A DNA stretch of 64,000 bases from Actinoplanes sp. DH11 (lineage in GTDB: Bacteria > Actinomycetota > Actinomycetes > Mycobacteriales > Micromonosporaceae), in assembly GCF_020873875.1 (NCBI RefSeq), contig NZ_JAHWGU010000032.1, positions 1-64,000 on the forward strand, read 5' to 3'. The stretch's first letter is position 1; the number at the start of each line of letters is the position of its first letter. Both the position numbers and the translations under genes were made by a program. Of this stretch, positions 8,754-17,244 are shown in pieces. The notes under the pieces are model-generated. The model did not search any database and had not been told where the DNA came from. It saw only the letters and a list, made by a program, of their open reading frames with translations.

Positions 8754-8761
<8 letters not shown>
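7721..8761 (+). CDS. livG: Branched-chain amino acid ABC transporter ATPase LivG
   Basis: ATP-hydrolysing subunit of the liv transporter. Walker A GPNGAGKTT is near residue 66, the signature LSGGQ near 180, Walker B MVMLDEP near 203, and the switch His in FVEHDMD. The ATPase domain ends near residue 285. A tail of about 60 residues rich in Ala, Pro, Lys and Asp follows, including repeated DKPG units (GTVDKPGAV). Normal LivG is about 255-300 residues, so the tail is an addition of unknown use. The gene overlaps livM upstream and livF downstream by eight bases. Confidence 0.94.
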
Positions 8762-9536
<775 letters not shown>

Positions 9537-9580
9537 CAGTTCACGGGGCCGTCGCAACAGGACGGCCAGGAGTTCGGCGA

Positions 9581-9615
9581 AAACGCCCGGCCGGGGTCAT
9601 CCCGGTCGGGCGTTT
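9581..9615. terminator. Terminator after livF
   Basis: AAACGCCCGGCCGGG at 9581-9595 pairs with CCCGGTCGGGCGTTT at 9601-9615 around a five-base loop, with one G-T pair. The A-run and T-run at the two ends make it suitable as an intrinsic terminator in both directions. Confidence 0.85.
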
Positions 9616-9784
9616 CGCGTGGCCGGCCGTTTCCGGCTCCGGCAGCGAGACGTCCGGGGCTGCGCCTGAACTCCAGCGTGGCCGGGAACCCTGTCGCGCG
9701 GCTCACGACAGCAGGCGCCGCCTCCACCCCCACCACCACCACCGCCCACCGCCGCCGCCGCCGCCCGCCGCGGCCCTCAGTGCC

Positions 9785-10066
9785 GGCTGTCACTGGTGGT
9801 TGTTTGGGGGCGGTGGGGGCAGCCGTGGGTGACAGCTGGTTCGGTCGGCTGTCACCCACGGTTGTTCGAGAGCGGTTTTGGCAGCCGTAGGTGACAGCTG
9901 GCGGCGTTGACAGTTGGTCCGGGTCGGCTGTCGCTGGTGGTTGTTCGGGGGCGGTTCGGGCAGCCGTGGGTGACAGCTGGTTCGGTCGGCTGTCACCCAC
10001 GGCTGTTTGGGAGCGGCCCCGGCAGCCGTAGGTGACAGCCGGCCCGGCCAGCTGTCACCTACGGTC
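9785..10066. repeat. 62-bp tandem repeats with palindromic ends, block A (four copies)
   Basis: Units start at 9785, 9847, 9926 and 9988, each opening with GGCTGTC and closing with GGTGACAGC. Lengths are 62, 79, 62 and 63 bases; the second unit contains an insertion. Within units 2 and 4, GCTGTCACCCACGG is the reverse complement of the closing CCGTGGGTGACAGC, so each can fold into a long hairpin with a variable centre. The same family occurs at 23091-23440. No reading frame over it looks like a real protein. Confidence 0.85.
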
Positions 10067-10330
10067 GGGAAGGCCTGCGGCCACCGTGGACACCAGCCGG
10101 GCCACCGCGATTCACGACGATGCCGCCCCACCCACTCGATGCCGGGAGCGGCTTACTCACCTCCTGCGGCACAAGATCCAACCTTGCGTGCGGGAGAGGG
10201 CTCAGGCGGCCGTGAGCGGGACTGAAGGCTACGACCGTGGGTGAGGCCACCCAACGAGGCCTCAGCGTCGGTGGAAGCTCGCAGTGGTGCCTTCCGCCTC
10301 GTCTGGCCGGACCCGGCGGGCCACGGACAA

Positions 10331-10480
10331 GCGGACCGGGAGAGACGGGCCGGAGAGGCGGACCGGGAGAGACGGGCCGGAGAGGCGGACCGGGAGAGAC
10401 GGGCCGGGAGAGACGGGCCGGGAGAGGCGAAGCGTGAAAGGCGAAGCGTGAAAGGCGAGGCACGAAAGGCGGAGCGTGAA
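10331..10480. repeat. 27-bp tandem repeat followed by 14-bp repeats
   Basis: GCGGACCGGGAGAGACGGGC plus seven bases repeats exactly at 10331-10357 and 10358-10384, then in a variant form to about 10429. Immediately after come short units of the type GCGAAGCGTGAAAG up to about 10480. The block lies between the 62-bp repeats and the livJ terminator. No gene is evident from 9616 to 10483. Confidence 0.8.
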
Positions 10481-10483
10481 AAG

Positions 10484-10515
10484 GCGAGGGCCCGGCCTGA
10501 CGGCCGAGCCCTCGC
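10484..10515 (-). terminator. Terminator after livJ
   Basis: GCGAGGGCCCGGCC at 10484-10497 pairs with GGCCGAGCCCTCGC at 10502-10515 around a four-base loop with one mismatch. It lies 57 bases beyond the livJ stop in the direction of livJ transcription. No clear T-run follows. Confidence 0.65.
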
Positions 10516-10572
10516 GGTGAAGCTGGAGCCGGATCAACGGCTCAGGTGGTGCGACTTACCTGGGAACGTCGA

Positions 10573-11841
10573 TCAGCCGTCGATCTTGCCGGTCTGGTAG
10601 GAGACGTTCTTGTAGGTGTTGTCGGCGCCGTACTGGTAGATGCCGATCGTCGCCTCGGCCGGGTCACCGGCGTCGTTGAACTGGATCGGGCCGCTCACAC
10701 CGTCGTAGTCGATGTCCTTGCCACCGGCCAGCGCTTCCTTGCACTGCTGGAAGGTGGTGCACTTCTCGCCGTCCTTGCTGACCGCGACGAGCTGCTTCGA
10801 GTAGTCGCCGGGGGCGTCGCTCTTGGCGGCCTCGGCAGCCAGGGCGATCAGGACCGCGGCGTCGTAGGACTCGGCGGCGTACGAGTAGTCCTTCAGCGCC
10901 GGGTCGACCTCGAGCAGGCGCTTCTGGAACTCCTCGCCCGCGTTCGCGCCCGGCAGGGTGCCCTTGGCGCCCTCGAAGGTGCCGTTCGGGAACTCGGAGC
11001 CGTAGTTCGACAGGTTGCCGTCGACGAAGTACCACTTCTTCGCCTTGGCGGTCAGGCCGGCCTCGACCAGCTTGGGGACGATCTTCTTGGTCTCGTCGAA
11101 GCCGATCAGGATGATCGCCTGCGGGTTGGCCTGCTTGATCTTGCCGATCTCGGCGGAGAAGTCGGCGGCCTTGGGGTCGTAGACCTCCTCGGCGACGACC
11201 TGGCCGCCACCGCTCTCGATCGCGGCGCGGGCGCTCTTGGCGAGACCGGTGCCGTACGCGTCCTGCAGCACCAGCATGCCCACGGTCGCGTTGCCGTCGG
11301 CGACCACCTGGTCACCGAGCACGCGGCCCTGGAGCACGTCCGGCGGGGCGGTCCGGAAGTAGAGGCCCTTGTCGTTGTACGTGGTGAACTGGTCCGACGT
11401 GTTCGCCGGCGAGATCTGGACCACGCCCGCACCGGTGATCTTGTCGATCACGGAGAGGGAGACCGAGGAGGAGGCGGCGCCGATGATGCCGTCGACCTTC
11501 TCGGAGAGCAGCTTGTTCACGGACTGGCTGGCGATGTCGGTGGAGGTGTCGCCGGAGTCGGTGTCGCTGACGACGACGTCCTTGCCCAGGACGCCACCGG
11601 CGGCGTTGATCTCCTTGGCGGCCAGGTCGACGCCGGCGAACTCGGGCGGGCCGAGGAAGGCGAGCGAACCGGTCTGCGGCAGCAGGGTGCCGATCTTCAG
11701 CACACCGTCTCCGGCAGCGGCCGCGGGAGCCGAGGTCGAGTCGCCCTCGGGCTCGTCGCTGGAGTTAGAGCACGCGCCCAGGGCAAGGCAAGCGGCACCC
11801 AGCACGGCGACGCTGCGCCATGCGAAGTTGCGGCGGATCAT
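10573..11841 (-). CDS. livJ: Branched-chain amino acid ABC transporter substrate-binding lipoprotein
   Basis: Extracytoplasmic binding protein that delivers substrate to LivHMGF. The 422-residue precursor has a basic N-terminus and a lipobox LGAC with the lipidated Cys at residue 24. A Ser/Ala/Glu-rich linker and a type I periplasmic-binding fold (IGTLLPQTG...) follow. AAAGGAG precedes ATG 11841. Two other points support membership in the system above: the family match and the proximity. It is transcribed toward the liv operon and has its own terminator. It may be made in excess over the permease. The precise ligand (Leu/Ile/Val or another compound) cannot be read from sequence. Confidence 0.94.
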   Translation of the reverse strand: MIRRNFAWRSVAVLGAACLALGACSNSSDEPEGDSTSAPAAAAGDGVLKIGTLLPQTGSLAFLGPPEFAGVDLAAKEINAAGGVLGKDVVVSDTDSGDTSTDIASQSVNKLLSEKVDGIIGAASSSVSLSVIDKITGAGVVQISPANTSDQFTTYNDKGLYFRTAPPDVLQGRVLGDQVVADGNATVGMLVLQDAYGTGLAKSARAAIESGGGQVVAEEVYDPKAADFSAEIGKIKQANPQAIILIGFDETKKIVPKLVEAGLTAKAKKWYFVDGNLSNYGSEFPNGTFEGAKGTLPGANAGEEFQKRLLEVDPALKDYSYAAESYDAAVLIALAAEAAKSDAPGDYSKQLVAVSKDGEKCTTFQQCKEALAGGKDIDYDGVSGPIQFNDAGDPAEATIGIYQYGADNTYKNVSYQTGKIDG

Positions 11842-12043
11842 TAATTCTCCTTTGTCCAGCGCGGTGGGTGCGTGTGTGGGCCCCCACTGCCATGACGCTG
11901 ATGCTGAGGAAACTTAATGAGCAGAAGACCTCGGCACTAGGGTCAAACCAGCCCTGCAACAGGACAGTTGCGTATCCGTAACCTTCCGCATGTGTCAGAC
12001 GATTGCCTGTGACGGCCGGCCGGTCGGGGCGGTGCACCCGGGA

Positions 12044-12066
12044 TTGTCGTACCCGGCGACTAGAGT
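12044..12066 (+). promoter_or_regulatory. DNA-damage-type promoter of polA (RecA-NDp/PafBC-like)
   Basis: TTGTCGTAC at 12044-12052, eight bases, then TAGAGT at 12061-12066. The spacing of TTGTC to TAnnnT equals that of the RecA-NDp promoters activated by PafBC in mycobacteria. The GTG start at 12075 is nine bases past the -10, close to where transcription should start, so polA mRNA is probably leaderless. Confidence 0.65.
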
Positions 12067-12074
12067 TCTCCGAC

Positions 12075-14768
12075 GTGAGCGACGCTGCCCAGACTCCCCG
12101 CCTCCTGCTGCTCGACGGCCATTCGCTGGCCTACCGGGCCTTTTTCGCGCTCCCGGTGGAGAACTTCAGCACACACACCGGTCAGCCGACGAACGCCGTC
12201 TTCGGCTTCACGTCGATGCTCATCAACATGCTGCGCGACGAGAAGCCGACGCACATCATCGTGGCCTTCGACGTCTCGCGGATCTCCTTCCGGACCGAGC
12301 TCTACCCGGAGTACAAGGCGACCCGCTCGGAGACGCCGAAGCCGTTCCAGGGTCAGGTCAGCCTGATCAAGGAGGTGCTGGAGGCGCTGCGCATCCCGGT
12401 GGTGGAGAAACCGGGCTACGAGGCGGACGACGTCCTGGCCACCCTCGCCTGCCAGGGCCGAGAGGCCGGCATGGAGGTGCTGATCTCCACCGGCGACCGG
12501 GACGCGTTCCAGCTCGTCGACGACCGGGTCACGGTGCTCTACCCGGTGCGGGGCGTCTCCGAGGTGCGGCGCACGACGCCGGCCGTGGTCGAGGAGAAGT
12601 ACGGTGTGCCGCCGCACCTCTACCGGGCGAAGGCGGCGCTGGTCGGCGAGGACAGCGACAACCTGCCCAAGGTGCCGGGCGTCGGTGACAAGACCGCCGC
12701 CAAGTGGGTCAACGAGTTCGGCGGCCTCGACGGCGTGATCGCGAACGCTGACAAGATCAAGGGGAAGGTCGGCGAGAATCTGCGCGCCAACCTGGCCGGT
12801 GTGATGCTCAACTACCAGGTCAACAAGCTGGTCACCGACCTGGAGCTGCCGCTCGCCGTGTCGGACGCCCGCTGGGCCGGGTGGGACCGCGAGGCGGTGC
12901 ACCAGCTCTTCGACGCCCTGGAATTCCGGGTGCTGCGCGAGCGCCTCTACTCCTACCTCGAGTCGGTGGAGCCGGAGGCGGAGTCCGGTTTCGAGCTGGA
13001 GGGCCGGTTGCTGCGCTCCGGCGAGGTGGCCGGCTGGCTGCGCGAGAACGCCGGCACGGCCCCGGTCGGCGTGGCGGTCACCGGCCGGTTCGGCCGCGGC
13101 ACCGGCGAGCTCACCGGCGTCGCGGTGGCCACCGCCGGGGGTCTGGCCGCCTGGTTCGACCCGGCCGCGCTGGACGAGAACGACGAGCGTGCCGTCGCGG
13201 CCTGGCTCGCCGAGCCGTCCCGGCCCAAGGTGCTGCACGACGCGAAACCGGCCCAGCTCGCCTTCCGGGCGCACGGCTGGCAGCTGGCGGGCGTCACGGT
13301 GGACACCGCGCTCGCGGCCTACCTGGCCAAACCGGACCAGCGAGCCTACGACCTGACCGACCTTGCCCTGCGCTACCTCAAGCGCGAACTGAAGGTCGAC
13401 GCCCCCGAGGACGGCCAGCTCGCCCTCTCCTTCGACGGTGCCGAGGACACCGCCGCCGAGGAAGGCGTGATGCTGCGCGCCCGGGCCACCCTCGACCTGG
13501 CCGACGTGCTCACCGCCGAGCTGTCCCGCGACGGCGGTGAGTCGCAGCGGCTGCTCGCCGAGGTGGAGCAGCCGCTCTCGGTGGTGCTCGCCGAGATGGA
13601 GAGCCGGGGCATCGCCGCGGACACCGAATACCTCTCCGAGCTGGAGTCGCACTTCGCCGCCGAGGTCAAGGCGGCACAGCAGGCGGCGCACGAGGTGGTC
13701 GGCCGGGAGTTCAACCTGGGTTCGCCCAAGCAGCTCCAGGAGATCCTCTTCGTCGAGCGGAACCTGCCCAAGACCAAGAAGATCAAGTCGGGGTACACGA
13801 CCGACGCCGACGCCCTGCAGAACCTGTTCGCGCAGACCGGCGACCCGGTCTTGGAGCACCTGCTGCGGCACCGTGACGTGGCCAAGCTGAAATCCACGGT
13901 GGACGGGCTGCTCAAGTCGGTCTCCGACGACGGGCGGATCCACACCACGTTCAACCAGACCGTGGCCGCGACCGGCCGGCTGTCGTCGACCGACCCCAAC
14001 CTGCAGAACATCCCGATCCGCACCGAGGAGGGCCGGCGGATCCGCCGTGCCTTCGTGGTCGGTCCCAGCCACGAGCAGCTGATGACCGCCGACTACAGCC
14101 AGATCGAGATGCGGATCATGGCGCACCTCTCCGGCGACGACGCGCTCATCGACGCCTTCAACTCGGGCGCCGACTTCCACGCCGCCACGGCGTCGTCGGT
14201 CTTCCACGTCGGGCTCGACGAGGTGAGCGCCGACCAGCGGCGCAAGATCAAGGCCATGAACTACGGCTTGGCGTACGGGCTGAGCGCTTTCGGTCTCTCC
14301 AACCAGCTCACCATCTCCAACGAGGAGGCGCGCGGGCTGATGGAGGAGTACTTCAAGCGGTTCGGCGGGGTGCGCGACTACCTTCAGTCCGTGGTCACCC
14401 AGGCCACCAAGGACGGGTTCACCGCGACCATCCTGGGGCGCCGGCGCTACCTGCCCGACCTGACGAGTGACAACCGGCAGCGGCAGGAGATGGCCAAGCG
14501 GATGGCGCTGAACGCGCCGATCCAGGGCTCGGCCGCCGACATCATCAAGATCGCGATGCTGCGGGTGGACGAGGCGCTCAAGGAGTCCGGCCTCGCCTCC
14601 CGGATGCTGCTCCAGGTGCACGACGAGCTGGTCTTCGAGGTCGCCGCCGGCGAGCTGGAGCAGCTGCAGGAGCTGGTCCGCCGCGAGATGGGCGGCGCCT
14701 ACCCGCTCTCCGTGCCGCTGGAGGTCTCCATCGGCGTCGGCCGCGACTGGAACGGCGCCGACCACTGA
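12075..14768 (+). CDS. polA: DNA polymerase I
   Basis: Fills gaps during excision repair and removes RNA primers. The 897-residue protein has an N-terminal 5'-3' exonuclease/FEN domain (about 1-290), a 3'-5' exonuclease-like domain (about 310-480) that appears degenerate as in other actinobacteria, and the polymerase domain (about 500-897). Polymerase motifs are clear: DYSQIEMRIMAHLSGD (motif A), the O-helix RRKIKAMNYGLAYG (motif B) and QVHDELVFEV (motif C). GTG 12075 is chosen because MSDAAQTPRLLLLDGHSLAYR is the expected start and because it sits at the predicted transcription start. The frame is open 24 codons further upstream. Confidence 0.96.
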   Translation: MSDAAQTPRLLLLDGHSLAYRAFFALPVENFSTHTGQPTNAVFGFTSMLINMLRDEKPTHIIVAFDVSRISFRTELYPEYKATRSETPKPFQGQVSLIKEVLEALRIPVVEKPGYEADDVLATLACQGREAGMEVLISTGDRDAFQLVDDRVTVLYPVRGVSEVRRTTPAVVEEKYGVPPHLYRAKAALVGEDSDNLPKVPGVGDKTAAKWVNEFGGLDGVIANADKIKGKVGENLRANLAGVMLNYQVNKLVTDLELPLAVSDARWAGWDREAVHQLFDALEFRVLRERLYSYLESVEPEAESGFELEGRLLRSGEVAGWLRENAGTAPVGVAVTGRFGRGTGELTGVAVATAGGLAAWFDPAALDENDERAVAAWLAEPSRPKVLHDAKPAQLAFRAHGWQLAGVTVDTALAAYLAKPDQRAYDLTDLALRYLKRELKVDAPEDGQLALSFDGAEDTAAEEGVMLRARATLDLADVLTAELSRDGGESQRLLAEVEQPLSVVLAEMESRGIAADTEYLSELESHFAAEVKAAQQAAHEVVGREFNLGSPKQLQEILFVERNLPKTKKIKSGYTTDADALQNLFAQTGDPVLEHLLRHRDVAKLKSTVDGLLKSVSDDGRIHTTFNQTVAATGRLSSTDPNLQNIPIRTEEGRRIRRAFVVGPSHEQLMTADYSQIEMRIMAHLSGDDALIDAFNSGADFHAATASSVFHVGLDEVSADQRRKIKAMNYGLAYGLSAFGLSNQLTISNEEARGLMEEYFKRFGGVRDYLQSVVTQATKDGFTATILGRRRYLPDLTSDNRQRQEMAKRMALNAPIQGSAADIIKIAMLRVDEALKESGLASRMLLQVHDELVFEVAAGELEQLQELVRREMGGAYPLSVPLEVSIGVGRDWNGADH

Positions 14769-14788
14769 CCTTCGGCCCCGCCCGCGCA

Positions 14789-14907
14789 GGGCGGGCGCCG
14801 GGTCAGGGCTGCGTGGGAGCAGGGCGGGCGCCGGGTCAGGGCTGCGTGGGAGCAGGGCGGGCGCCGGGTCAGGGCTGCGTGGGAGCAGGGCGGGCGCCGG
14901 ATCAGGC
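14789..14907. repeat. 33-bp tandem repeat after polA
   Basis: GGGCGGGCGCCGGGTCAGGG plus CTGCGTGGGAGCA is repeated exactly at 14789-14821, 14822-14854 and 14855-14887, with a diverging fourth copy. The first copy overlaps a small hairpin (CCCGCCC 14777-14783 with GGGCGGG 14789-14795) that may terminate polA. Confidence 0.85.
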
Positions 14908-14958
14908 CCCGGCCCACGCGGGGTCTGCGCCGCATCAGGGCTCCGCCTGCGGCAGTGC

Positions 14959-15020
14959 TGGGGCCGCGGGTTGCCGGGCCGCGGGGCCGGGCTGCGGGTT
15001 GCCGGGCCGCGGGGCCGGGC
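14959..15020. repeat. Second short tandem repeat between polA and the ArsR gene
   Basis: About 30 bases containing GCGGGTTGCCGGGCCGCGGG are duplicated head to tail between 14959 and 15020. With the 33-bp array they fill most of the 312-bp gap between polA and the ArsR gene. The remainder up to 15080 must hold the ArsR promoter. Confidence 0.7.
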
Positions 15021-15080
15021 ACGCCACTCGGACGGGTGGTCGGTCCCGCACGTCTTGCGGTGATCTGCCACTCTGGTCCG

Positions 15081-15476
15081 ATGCCGAGTGGATCGATGTC
15101 GATGGAGATCACCCCGACGGAGCCGGTCCGGGCCTCGCCGGTGCTGTCGCTCATCGCTCAGGTCGGTGGCGCCACCCTGGTGCGCGGCGCCCTCGAAGCC
15201 GACCGGGCGAGCGTCATCGCCGGCATGTTCAAGGCGCTCGGCGACCCGGTCCGCCTGCGCCTGCTGTCGATGATCGCGTCGTCGGCCGCGGGGGAGGTCT
15301 GCGTCTGCGACCTGAGCGGGGAGTTCCCGCTCACCGGCCCGACGATCTCGCATCATCTGCGGATCCTGCGCGAGGCCGGGCTGGTGGACTGCGACCGCCG
15401 CGGCACGTGGGTCTACTACCGGCCGGTCCCGGACACGCTCACCCTGCTCGCCGACGTGCTCGACGTCACTTCTTGA
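15081..15476 (+). CDS. ArsR/SmtB-family metalloregulator with CVCD motif
   Basis: The 131-residue protein has a winged helix domain: MFKALGDPVRLRLLSMI, then a recognition helix around TGPTISHHLRILREAGLV, then a wing. Cys74 and Cys76 in VCVCDL match the thiolate sensor motif of ArsR-type repressors that respond to arsenite or related soft metals. No arsenic transport or reduction gene is adjacent, so the target is unknown. ATG 15081 was chosen; 15096 and 15102 are alternatives, and no strong SD decides. The 3' end overlaps the convergent DUF3140 gene by 11 bases, so the two messages are antisense at their ends. Confidence 0.85.
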   Translation: MPSGSMSMEITPTEPVRASPVLSLIAQVGGATLVRGALEADRASVIAGMFKALGDPVRLRLLSMIASSAAGEVCVCDLSGEFPLTGPTISHHLRILREAGLVDCDRRGTWVYYRPVPDTLTLLADVLDVTS

Positions 15477-15795
15477 GCGGGTCGTGGCCCCAGTTCATCA
15501 GGGAGTGACGCCAGCGGGTGTCGCGGACGTCTCCGTCCGGGCGCTGGGCGAGGTGCCGGTGGACGTAGCCGACCACCTTCCGCATGTGCTCCTCGTCGCT
15601 GTCGGTGAGGTCGGCCTTCTTGGTGCCCAGAATCTTGACGATCTTCCGGCCGGAGTCGTGGCCGACCGACTCGGCGCCGGCCGAGGACTTCTGACCGACC
15701 GCCTGGGACTCGTCACTGTCCAGCCATGCGCGCAGCTCGGCGGGAGTCATGTTGACCGCGTCGCGGAACTCGGCGTACACGTCGGAGTCAGCCAT
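15466..15795 (-). CDS. DUF3140 protein
   Basis: Small acidic-basic mixed protein of 109 residues, starting MADSDVYAEFRDAVNMTP and containing GRKIVKILGTKKADLTDSD and VHRHLAQRP. It matches what I know of the DUF3140 family, common in actinobacteria and some fungi and of unknown function. It has no signal peptide or membrane segment. Its start overlaps the stop of the DUF2945 gene by eight bases, so the pair is probably cotranslated. The two families are often neighbours, which hints at a shared role, but none is established. Confidence 0.8.
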   Translation of the reverse strand: MADSDVYAEFRDAVNMTPAELRAWLDSDESQAVGQKSSAGAESVGHDSGRKIVKILGTKKADLTDSDEEHMRKVVGYVHRHLAQRPDGDVRDTRWRHSLMNWGHDPLKK

Positions 15796-16006
15796 GCCGC
15801 AGCGACCCCGGCTTGTGCACCGCCTCGCGCCCGGTCTTGTCGCTCTTGACCTTGTACTGCGGCTCGTCCGGCGAGGCGGCGACGGTCCGCCCGGCGGCCT
15901 CGGTCCGCTTGGTGATCTTCTGCTCGACCGTGCCGTGCACGTTCTCGCCGTGACTGCGCCAGGTCACCTTGTCGCCCTTTTTCAGGCTTTTCTCCGCGTC
16001 GCTCAT
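15788..16006 (-). CDS. DUF2945 (HVA1-type) small protein
   Basis: A 72-residue basic protein starting MSDAEKSLKKGDKVTWRSHG, with the conserved GTV..K and YKVKSDKTGREAVHKPGSL blocks of the DUF2945/hypervirulence-associated family. The fold is predicted to be Tudor-like. ATG 16006 is the only start that gives the family N-terminus; the frame remains open far upstream inside the methyltransferase gene without coding sense. It precedes the DUF3140 gene with an eight-base overlap. Function unknown. Confidence 0.8.
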   Translation of the reverse strand: MSDAEKSLKKGDKVTWRSHGENVHGTVEQKITKRTEAAGRTVAASPDEPQYKVKSDKTGREAVHKPGSLRHG

Positions 16007-16091
16007 ACCCTGTCGGATACCCGCAGCCCGCCCACGAAAACGACGTGACCAGCAAGAGAAAGACGTGCCCGGCAAGGAACCTGAGGACTGC

Positions 16092-16922
16092 CTACCCGGC
16101 GGGCTTGTCGCAGACGAAGATCGCGGTCCCCGGGAAGAACCGGCCCCGCAGCGGGCTCCACTGCCCCCAGATCCCGTCGTGCCCCTCCGGCCACTCCGGT
16201 TCGACCAGGTCACGCAGCACGAAACCGGCCGCCACCAGCTCGCGGATCCGGTCGCCGAGCGTGCGGTGCTGCTCCAGGTAGGTGACCTGCCCGTGCTCGT
16301 CGCGTTCGACGTAGGGGGAGCGGTCGAAGTACGAGTTGCGGACCACGAGACCCGACTCGTCCGGCTCGTCCCAGAACGCCCACCGCATCGGGTGCGTGAC
16401 CGAGAACACCCAGCTGCCGCCGGGCCGCAGCACCCGGGCGACCTCGCGCATCGCGGCGGCCGAGTCGGCGACGAACGGGATCGCGCCGAACGCCGTGCAG
16501 ACGATGTCGAACGACGCGGTGCGGAACGGCAGGGCCAAAGCGTCGGCCTGGACGAGCGGTACCCGTACGCCGCTCCGCTCCGCCGCCTCACCCGCATGCC
16601 GCAGCATGCCCGCGGAGAGGTCCATGGCGATCGGCCGGGCGCCTTCCCGGCGCAGCCACCGGGAGGCTGCCGCGGCGCCGGCACCGAGTTCCAGGATCTG
16701 CTTCTGCTGTACGGGTCCGAGCAGGCGCGCGTCGGCCTCGCGGAGACGTTCGGGGCACCAGACGAAGTCCACGTCGCCGAGGAAGGCGCCGTGCTCGTCC
16801 TGATAGTCGTCGGCGTCGAGGTCCCACCAGGTGCGGTTGGCCTGCCGCGCCTCGGCCTCGGTCACGCGCCGGCGGGCGGCCGCGGGGCGCGACGATGTCT
16901 CTGCGGCAGGGATCTCGGTCAC
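16092..16922 (-). CDS. Class I SAM-dependent methyltransferase
   Basis: A 276-residue cytoplasmic protein with a Rossmann-type methyltransferase domain. Motif I ILELGAGAAAASRWL is near residue 76, the acidic end of strand 2 lies in AMDLSAG, and motif IV FDIVCTAFGAIPFV is near 140. The post-I region VLRPGGSWVFSVTHPMRW resembles actinobacterial proteins found next to rpsA. The substrate is not known. It is divergent from rpsA with about 320 bases between them. GTG 16922 is the longest start; the conserved part begins about residue 25, so a shorter start is possible. Confidence 0.85.
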   Translation of the reverse strand: MTEIPAAETSSRPAAARRRVTEAEARQANRTWWDLDADDYQDEHGAFLGDVDFVWCPERLREADARLLGPVQQKQILELGAGAAAASRWLRREGARPIAMDLSAGMLRHAGEAAERSGVRVPLVQADALALPFRTASFDIVCTAFGAIPFVADSAAAMREVARVLRPGGSWVFSVTHPMRWAFWDEPDESGLVVRNSYFDRSPYVERDEHGQVTYLEQHRTLGDRIRELVAAGFVLRDLVEPEWPEGHDGIWGQWSPLRGRFFPGTAIFVCDKPAG

Positions 16923-17244
16923 CCGGTCACGGTACGACAGGCGCGTCGGCTGTCACGATTCGGCCTATATGGGTCATCATGGCAGGTTCCGGCCAGCCAA
17001 TGTGCCGCGCTACTCAGGAGGGCTTGCAACCTGTGGTAATGCGCACGGTAAGCTAGTCGATGCGCTCGCGGATCGTGTGCCTCGGCAGGGAGCAGGTTCC
17101 GTGGTCGCCGGTCTCGGCATGATCGACTCTGATGATCAGACTGGCTTTCGGGTTGGTCCTGACGCTCGTTCGTGCCGCTTCCGGTGGCAGTTCCGTCGAG
17201 CGCGGGAGACACCACGAATCCATCCGTTCGGAGCAACTGTCCAC
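16923..17244 (+). promoter_or_regulatory. rpsA upstream region with possible promoter
   Basis: This 322-base gap holds both divergent promoters. A candidate for rpsA is TTGCAA at 17024-17029 with TAAGCT at 17049-17054 (19-base spacer, slightly long). That would leave a leader of about 185 bases before the ATG, with a short inverted repeat (TGATC...GATCA near 17119-17137). Ribosomal protein S1 genes are often autoregulated through their leaders, but no specific structure is recognised here. Confidence 0.35.

Noticed and set aside
9678..10600. Open frames in the livF-livJ gap
   Set aside because: They run across the 62-bp and 27-bp tandem repeats and encode only repetitive Pro/Arg/Thr-rich sequence.
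16831..17244. N-terminal extension of rpsA
   Set aside because: The frame is open, but the added 138 residues overlap the divergent methyltransferase gene and do not resemble S1, whereas ATG 17245 gives the family start.
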